Shown in pieces: positions 57,101-64,000 of a stretch of 64,000 bases of DNA. Made by a program: the position numbers and the translations under genes. The notes beneath the pieces were generated by a model that worked only from the letters and a program-made list of their open reading frames with translations, had not been told where the DNA came from and did no database searches. This DNA comes from Macrostomum hystrix. Its lineage: Eukaryota > Platyhelminthes > Macrostomidae. Each line of letters starts with the position of its first letter. The stretch's first letter is position 1. The stretch lies in contig CATNEN010000039.1 in NCBI GenBank assembly GCA_950097015.1, positions 1,178,001 to 1,242,000 on the forward strand, given 5' to 3'.

Positions 57101-59550
57101 TCAATGTACAATGACAAGGAGAACATGTCCACTGCAGCCGGCGATGCCGCATGTCCCCCTGAGAAGACACTCGGTCTACAGCCGCAGCGAAAGCAGTTTT
57201 ATTTCAAATTGTGAGCGCTTTTAATCTGTCTTCAAAAATGCATGCAGTTTTCCATTAAAATTTGCCGCTACTACTTAAAAAGTAGTACAGTTTGTACTTT
57301 GCTTTAGATTACTTTTTCACAATTCTTCGAAACTCGCAGCAAGTTAAACATTGCCGGCAGCCACCAACCAAGCTGCTTGGCCTTTGCGCCATCAGGCGAG
57401 CTAATCGTGGCCGATGGACCGGCCGGCTTCGTGTACGCCTTCTGCATGACTAGCGGGAAGCAAATGTACCGCCTTGGAGTCGGTAGCCGCAGGGACAGCA
57501 TAGGAGCCGGCGGAGGCGTGTCAGCAAGTCAGCAACACACTGAGCGACTTGTACATCCTGCGCTGGTAAGTTGGCTGGGAAGTAAGTTACGGTCGTGTAT
57601 CGGTCAGATGTGTTAAGGGTGAGGTGTCAGATGTGTTAAGGGTTAAGTGTCAAGATGTTTTAAAGGTGAGGTGTCAGATGTGTTATAGGTGAGGTGTCAG
57701 ATGTGTTATAGGTGAGGTGTCAGATGTGTTATGGGTGAGGTGTCAGATGTGTTATGGGTGAGGTGTCAGATGTGTTATAGGTGAGGTGTCAGATGTGTTA
57801 TGGGTGAGGTGTCAGATGTGTTATAGGTGAGGTGTCAGATTTGTTATGGGTGAGGTGTCAGATGTGTTATGGGTGAGGTGTCAGATGTGTTATGGGTGAG
57901 GTGTCAGATGTTTTAAGGGTGAGGTGTCAGATGTTTCAAGGGTGAGGTGTCAGATGTGTTATGGGTGAGGTGTCAGATGTTTTAAGGGTGAGGTGTCAGA
58001 TGTGTTATGGGTGAGGTGTCAGATGTGTTATGGTTGAGGTGTCAGATGTTTCAAGGGTGAGGTGTCAGATGTTTTAAGGGTGAGGTGTCAGATGTTTTAT
58101 TGGTGTGGTGTCAGATGTGTTATTGGTGAGGTGTCAGATGTGTTATGGGTGAGGTGTCAGATGTGTTATTGGTGAGGTGTCAGATGTGTTATGGGTGAGG
58201 TGTCAGATGTGTTATTGGTGAGGTGTCAGATGTGTTATGGGTGAGGTGTCAGATGTGTTATGGGTGAGGTGTCAGGTGAGTGATGTATGATGCCATCTGA
58301 TGACCACCCATTCCCGCTGTCAGGTGGCAGTGCACCGTGGCTCAGGCAGCATTGTAGTGTGCGACACCGGCCCGCCGACTGTCCGCCTGCTGTTGTATGC
58401 CTTCCACGGCTTCCGCCAAATGAAGCAATTTGGCGTTGAGTCTCAGCTGCACGCGCCGCGCTGCCTCTGCTTCGATGTGAACGGTCGCGTCCTGGTGATT
58501 GATCGGCCCCGTCTGCCGCGTGCTGCCCACCGAGACCGTCGGTCAGCCGGTTCGCAGGCCTTCCGGGCGGTGCTGTTCAACCCCGGCTGCCAGCTGCTCA
58601 CCACCTTCTTCTGCGCCGGACTCTCTGCACCCACCGGCGCCGCTGTTGACGACCTGTACAGGCTCTTTGTGAGCGACCGCTGCGGAGACTTTGGCTGCGT
58701 CATTGTGAGTTAAAGGCTCTGTTACTGAGATAATCACAAGTTATCTAATCCCAGTCTAGTTACTGCTCATGAGAACATGTGTCTATTTTATTTGCAGACC
58801 TTTTGTATAGTACCGGTGTCTGTTCATAGTACCCGAGTCTGTTTATAGTACCCGAGTCTGTTTATAGTACCTGAGTCTGTTTATAGTACCAGAGTCTGTT
58901 CATAGTACCCGAGTCTGTTTATAGTACCCGAGTCTGTTTATAGTACCCGAGTCTGTTTATAGTACCTGAGTCTGTTTATAGTACCAGAGTCTGTTCATAG
59001 TACCCGAGTCTGTTTATAGTACCAGAGTCTGTTTATAGTACCTGAGTCTGTTTATGATTCAGGAACGTGTGGGGGCTTTTGCAGTGCCTTTCTCTGTTTA
59101 TAGCGCCCAGGTTCTCCATTGCATCCTAGTCGCAAATCCTAGTAAAATTTTTGATTTGCCTCTCCTGATGTATTTCTAGCGAATGCCGCCCTATTTTGCT
59201 GCCTCACCTGTGCGCAGGTGTACAACTATGCCGGCGATTGCCTAGGCAAGCTGAGCTGCCTCCCCGGCCTCCCAAGCAGACCCTGCGGCGTCACGGTTCG
59301 CCACACCGACGGCGCGGCTGTTTTAGTCGGCTCCGGCAGGCGCCATGGCAGCCCGGTTATTGCGGCTCTGGCTCTGGACTGCGACGCCAGTCACGGCGGT
59401 TTGCGCGCTGCCGTGCTGCAGTCAGTTGAACTGGCGCTGCCTCCGCCAGTCGACGCAGCCGCCTCGATCGAGCATTTCGCTCTGAGCGAAGCCGGGCATC
59501 TGGCTCTGCTGGACAGCGCCAGCGGAGTCCATGTGTTTAGCCTGGCCTAG
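54131..59550 (+). CDS. RING finger / coiled-coil / NHL-repeat protein (TRIM-NHL-like, no B-box)
   Basis: Seven exons join with consistent phases: 54131-54390, 54841-55194, 55421-55634, 56852-57210, 57340-57565, 58324-58704 and 59218-59550 (TAG stop), 708 codons in all. Exon 1 begins after CTGCTGCAG, so an earlier exon with the start codon is likely. The RING-HC finger spans exons 1-2: VVCGHCGQARP, LPCGHHYCAG|CLH and YHCRLCPESE. Exons 2-3 form an Ala/Leu/Arg-rich coiled coil (ENRRAELLTELATW). Exon 4 has a low-complexity Gln/Asn part. Exons 5-7 encode NHL propeller blades: SCLAFAPSGELIVADGPAG, SGSIVVCDTGPPTVRLLLY, RCLCFDVNGRVLVID, GAAVDDLYRLFVSDRCGD and YNYAGDCLGKL. No B-box was found. Members of this class (for example nhl-1) are putative E3 ubiquitin ligases or RNA-binding regulators. 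Satellites lie in introns 3, 5 and 6. Confidence 0.8.
54421..54450. repeat. Mariner-like terminal repeat in intron 1 of the RING-NHL gene
   Basis: GGAGGGTGTCCAAAAGTCTT resembles mariner terminal repeats (compare GTGTCCCAAAAGTTCC at 18835). No transposase sequence is present in the intron. Confidence 0.35.
55690..56845. repeat. 23 bp satellite in RING-NHL intron 3, about 50 copies
   Basis: Unit CCCATACCACACCTGTCACATCG, here split as CCCATACCACACCTGTCACA plus TCG; it alternates with a GCAACA variant. Open frames of 100-200 codons through it (HRPCNTCHIAH-type) are artefacts. The array ends directly before the acceptor of exon 4. Confidence 0.96.
57598..58275. repeat. 23 bp satellite in RING-NHL intron 5, about 29 copies
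   Basis: Unit GGTGAGGTGTCAGATGTGTT plus ATG. Its phase-rotated unit matches the reverse complement of the intron 3 unit at 18 of 23 positions, so the two arrays are related and inverted. Confidence 0.95.
58805..59060. repeat. 19 bp satellite in RING-NHL intron 6, about 13 copies
   Basis: Unit TAGTACCCGAGTCTGTTTA, with CCTGAG, CCAGAG and TTCA variants. Confidence 0.93.
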
Positions 59551-60210
59551 CGCGGCTGATTTGCTGACATTTCTACTCACCGCAGTAGTGTAGTGCGGGT
59601 TGGCTGCTTAGTTTTCAGGTCGCGCGAATTTTTTGCGGAATATTAAGTTCTTCAGCAAGTGAAGATTTATGCATTATTAACGGTATGAGCACTGCATGAG
59701 CTCATAACTTACAATCTGACTAATGCACTTTTCTGCTCAATATGCCTGTATTTACACTGAATTTATATACTCCGTTGACGCCACCGACAAGCTCTTCAGT
59801 TTGAGAGCAATTTTTTCACAACCTTTGCCATCTTTTTGAACCGATTTCATTGTACTTATTTCTTGATCCGCTCATATTCAGCAGCTGATAAGCAGCTGTG
59901 CTCAACTGCTTTTCTTTGCCTTAAATTATTCTGTGAATTTCTAGGCGCTCAATTCTGGCCCTTGTCCTGTAAATTTCACCGCTTTTAGCACATTTTTACC
60001 TATTTTTCTGCTTCTTACTAAACTCGGCCCGCGCCGTTGCTTTGCCTCCGCTTTGCTCGCTGCACCGCCTGAGCTGCATTTTAGTTGCATGCATGAGCAC
60101 ATTGGCCTAGTTGCCTGATCCTCTGGCTTTTCCCTTCTCCTTGGGATAAATCGATTGCAAATATTTACTTATGTCTTCGATGCCCTGTTTTTCTCGTAAT
60201 AAGTATTTTC
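59551..60210 (+). other. 3' flank of the RING-NHL gene
   Basis: Presumed 3' untranslated and intergenic DNA. No open frame of interest. Confidence 0.4.
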
Positions 60211-60224
60211 CCATTTCTTTAATA

Positions 60225-60600
60225 TTCCCTAATCCCTAGAATATTTCTTAATTCCCAGAATATTTTCCAATAAAAAGAATTCCAATTCCTAGAGTATTTC
60301 CCAATTCCTAGAATATTTCCCAATAAAAATAATTCCAATTCCTAGAATATTTCTTTATAATTAGTTCCTTATAGTTCCTAAAAATTTTCACCTCTGCTTG
60401 AACGTTCCCTATTCCTAGAATATCTCCCTATTCCTAGAAGATCTCCCTATTTCTAGAATGTCTACCTAGTCCTAGAATATCTCCCTATTCCTAGAAGATC
60501 TCCCTATTCCTAGAATATCTCCCTATTCCTAGAATATCTCCCTATTCCTAGAATATCTCCCTATTCCGAGAATATCTCCCTATTCCTAGAATATTGCTAT
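60225..60600. repeat. 19 bp satellite (CCTAGAATATCTCCCTATT)
   Basis: Degenerate at the left (AATATTTCCCAATTCC variants) and regular from about 60405 to 60595. Confidence 0.9.
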
Positions 60601-61010
60601 TCACACTTAAGTATTTCCTCTGGCTGTATTTTATCCAGTTCCTATAATGAAAATTAATTGTTTTCTGACTGCCCGATTGGTAAACGGTCCGAGTCCCTCA
60701 AAGCATAGAAACTGTTGCTTGCAAGTGTTGCTCTACGCAACTCCAAAGTGTCTATAAATGTTTAAAAGTACCACATTTTTCTGGCAGCATTTTTCGCCCT
60801 GCTCATCGGCCTTTTTATTTTTGTTTACTCGCTTATTGGAACATCTCTTTGGTAGCTGCAGCAGTCAAGATTTAAACCGTTTTCTGTGCTAATCCACTGC
60901 TTCTTGCTTTTAGTTCCCGAAAGAAGCATTTTTTTACTTTGTTTTCGCGGGTTTGCATGAATTCCGCTCCTGTAGCCACGTGAGTCATCGCGATTTGAGC
61001 ATTGGGAGGC
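60601..61010. other. Intergenic spacer between satellites
   Basis: No gene or motif recognised. Confidence 0.4.
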
Positions 61011-61019
61011 CTGATGATT

Positions 61020-63455
61020 GTGGGGTTTGGGAGTGTATGGGTAATGGGATTTGAATGTTTGGGAGGCTTAGAGTAATGGGATCTGAATGTCTGGGAAGCT
61101 TAGAGTAATGGGATCTGAATGTCTGGGAAGCTTAGAGTAATGGGATCTGAATGTCTGGGAAGCTTAGAGTAATGGGATTTGAATGTTTGGGAGGCTTAGA
61201 GTAATGGGATCTGAATGTCTGGGAAGCTTAGAGTAATGGGATCTGAATGTCTGGGAAGCTTAGAGTAATGGGATCTGAATGTCTGGGAAGCTTAGAGTAA
61301 TGGGATTTGAATGTTTGGGAGGCTTAGAGTAATGGGATCTGAATGTCTGGGAAGCTTAGAGTAATGGGATCTGAATGTCTGGGAAGCTTAGAGTAATGGG
61401 ATCTGAATGTCTGGGAGGCTTAGAGTAATGGGATTTGAATGTCCGGGAAGCTTAGAGTAATGGGATCTGAATGTCTGGGAAGCTTAGAGTAATGGGATCT
61501 GAATGTCTGGGAAGCTTAGAGTAATGGGATTTGAATGTCTGGGAAGCTTAGAGTAATGGGATTTGAATGTCTGGGAAGCTTAGAGTAATGGGATTTGAAT
61601 GTCTGGGAAGCTTAGAGTAATGGGATCTGAATGTCTGGGAAGCTTAGAGTAATGGGATCTGAATGTCTGGGAAGCTTAGAGTAATGGGATCTGAATGTCT
61701 GGGAAGCTTAGAGTAATGGGATCTGAATGTCTGGGAAGCTTAGAGTAATGGGATCTGAATGTCTGGGAAGCTTAGAGTAATGGGATCTGAATGTCTGGGA
61801 AGCTTAGAGTAATGGGATTTGAATGTCCGGGAAGCTTAGAGTAATGGGATCTGAATGTCTGGGAAGCTTAGAGTAATGGGATCTGAATGTCTGGGAAGCT
61901 TAGAGTAATGGGATTTGAATGTCTGGGAAGCTTAGAGTAATGGGATTTGAATGTCTGGGAAGCTTAGAGTAATGGGATTTGAATGTCTGGGAAGCTTAGA
62001 GTAATGGGATCTGAATGTCTGGGAAGCTTAGAGTAATGGGATCTGAATGTCTGGGAAGCTTAGAGTAATGGGATTTGAATGTCTGGGAAGCTTAGAGTAA
62101 TGGGATTTGAATGTCTGGGAAGCTTAGAGTAATGGGATCTGAATGTCTGGGAAGCTTAGAGTAATGGGATCTGAATGTCTGGGAAGCTTAGAGTAATGGG
62201 ATTTGAATGTCCGGGAAGCTTAGAGTAATGGGATCTGAATGTCTGGGAAGCTTAGAGTAATGGGATCTGAATGTCTGGGAAGCTTAGAGTAATGGGATTT
62301 GAATGTCTGGGAAGCTTAGAGTAATGGGATTTGAATGTCTGGGAAGCTTAGAGTAATGGGATTTGAATGTCTGGGAAGCTTAGAGTAATGGGATCTGAAT
62401 GTCTGGGAAGCTTAGAGTAATGGGATCTGAATGTCTGGGAAGCTTAGAGTAATGGGATCTGAATGTCTGGGAAGCTTAGAGTAATGGGATCTGAATGTCT
62501 GGGAAGCTTAGAGTAATGGGATCTGAATGTCTGGGAAGCTTAGAGTAATGGGATCTGAATGTCTGGGAAGCTTAGAGTAATGGGATCTGAATGCCTGGGA
62601 GGCTTAGAGTAATGGGATTTGAATGTCTGGGAAGCTTAGAGTAATGGGATCTGAATGTCTGGGAAGCTTAGAGTAATGGGATCTGAATGTCTGGGAAGCT
62701 TAGAGTAATGGGATCTGAATGTCTGGGAAGCTTAGAGTAATGGGATCTGAATGTCTGGGAAGCTTAGAGTAATGGGATCTGAATGTCTGGGAAGCTTAGA
62801 GTAATGGGATCTGAATGTCTGGGAAGCTTAGAGTAATTGGATCTGAATGTCTGGGAAGCTTAGAGTAATGGGATCTGAATGTCTGGGAAGCTTAGAGTAA
62901 TGGGATTTGAATGTCTGGGAAGCTTAGAGTAATGGGATTTGAATGTCTGGGAAGCTTAGAGTAATGGGATCTGAATGTCTGGGAAGCTTAGAGTAATGGG
63001 ATCTGAATGTCTGGGAAGCTTAGAGTAATGGGATTTGAATGTCTGGGAAGCTTAGAGTAATGGGATTTGAATGTCTGGGAAGCTTAGAGTAATGGGATTT
63101 GAATGTCTGGGAAGCTTAGAGTAATGGGATCTGAATGTCTGGGAAGCTTAGAGTAATGGGATCTGAATGTCTGGGAAGCTTAGAGTAATGGGATCTGAAT
63201 GTCTGGGAAGCTTAGAGTAATGGGATCTGAATGTCTGGGAAGCTTAGAGTAATGGGATCTGAATGTCTGGGAAGCTTAGAGTAATGGGATCTGAATGCCT
63301 GGGAGGCTTAGAGTAATGGGATTTGAATGTCTGGGAAGCTTAGAGTAATGGGATCTGAATGTCTGGGAAGCTTAGAGTAATGGGATCTGAATGCCTGGGA
63401 GGCTTAGAGTAATGGGATTTGAATGTCTGGGAAGCTTAGAGTAATGGGATTTGAA
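61020..63455. repeat. 32 bp satellite, about 76 copies
   Basis: Unit GGGAAGCTTAGAGTAATGGG plus ATCTGAATGTCT. A C/T site (GATCTGAA/GATTTGAA), GGGAAGC/GGGAGGC and TCTG/TCCG/CCTG variants mark sub-types. Runs of identical sub-type order repeat within the array, suggesting block duplications. Confidence 0.98.
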
Positions 63456-64000
63456 AAAATGATTAGGAAGCCCTTGCATTTGTTGGTGCTGATTCGTATA
63501 GCCAACAATGGGGGCTATCAGGTGCGGAACTCACCTCTCCCTCGGCTGTTTAAAGCGTGCCTGCTGCTCCTGTACTTGGCTTTCTTCGCTGCTTAATCGA
63601 ATTTCGTCATGCCGTGTTGCTGACTGACGCACCGCAATCATTTGTTTTATTTTTAACCAAGAACTTCATCACCACTTTTCACTGTTTTTCTAGCAAATTA
63701 TTTTTCTGCCTAACATCTTTTTGATAAAATTTATTATATTTAGCTGAGAAATGCATTTCTCTGGTTTTTCATGGACGAAAAAAAATTGGAGATTAAGGCT
63801 TGCGAATTGCCTTTTGAAACCGAAATCCAGTTTGCTGATGACTTTCTGAGACCTGGCTTCTCTGACAGCCTCTTTACTTGCGGAAGGACTTCAGCCATCT
63901 GAAACCTAGTGCTGTGTTTTCTCTAGTTGTTATGGGCATTGCCCTGTAGTTCTGGTATATTCTTTAGTTGCTATGGTCATTTCCCTGCAGTTGTAGTGTA
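63456..64000. other. Right edge of the window
   Basis: A short open frame of 45 codons from ATG 63460 (MIRKPLHLLVLIRIANNGGY...) has a hydrophobic start but no support as a gene. The rest is AT-rich. Confidence 0.3.

Overview
The window looks like a piece of an animal nuclear genome that is very rich in repeats. Genes have GT-AG introns with GC-rich exons set in AT-rich non-coding DNA, and the families present are animal ones: a CLIC-type chloride intracellular channel/GST-fold protein, a RING/coiled-coil/NHL protein, a PAN plus glycine-rich secreted protein, and THAP/P-type, mariner, hAT and KDZ transposases. A flatworm or other lophotrochozoan would fit, but the species cannot be fixed from the sequence alone. 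Exons and splice phases were read by eye.

Layout. 0-2.4 kb: a 15-18 bp minisatellite and a 15 bp satellite with a hairpin. 2.4-4.9 kb: paralogue A of a methyltransferase-like gene with a repeat-encoded coiled coil and a CaaX-like end. 5.0-7.9 kb: a broken non-LTR retrotransposon that appears to sit inside a broken hAT-type transposon. 8-11.7 kb: minisatellites and transposon ends. 13.74-14.22 kb: a MITE with exact 9 bp target duplications. 14.9-16.2 kb: an unrecognised two-exon gene with one frameshift. 16.3-18.5 kb: two satellites, then the last two exons of a CLIC gene. 19.7-21.6 kb: a SINE-like unit and scrambled pieces of the methyltransferase-like family. 22.1-24.1 kb: an 82 bp satellite. 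24.2-28.7 kb: a 4.6 kb element with 34 bp terminal inverted repeats and subterminal arrays but no recognised transposase. 30-31 kb: an inverted copy of the 16-17 kb satellite element. 31-33.7 kb: a KDZ transposase gene on the minus strand. 34.5-36.8 kb: mariner, methyltransferase-like, recombinase-like and NHL-like remnants. 38.4-39.3 kb: a 0.49 kb tandem duplication. 39.4-42.5 kb: a broken THAP/P-type transposon. 43.0-45.9 kb: a second MITE copy and methyltransferase paralogue B. 46.7-49.4 kb: PAN plus glycine-rich gene. 50.9-52.2 kb: FLYWCH-containing transposon remnant. 54.1-59.6 kb: RING-NHL gene with satellites in three of its introns. 60.2-63.5 kb: 19 bp and 32 bp satellites.

The most notable content is the methyltransferase-like family. 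Two nearly identical intact copies lie 41 kb apart with shared intron and 3' flank. Each carries a different coding minisatellite, both end in a CaaX-like cysteine cluster, and a MITE has entered the intron of one copy. At least two broken relatives lie between them. The cellular genes (CLIC, PAN/glycine-rich, RING-NHL) are unrelated neighbours; nothing indicates an operon.
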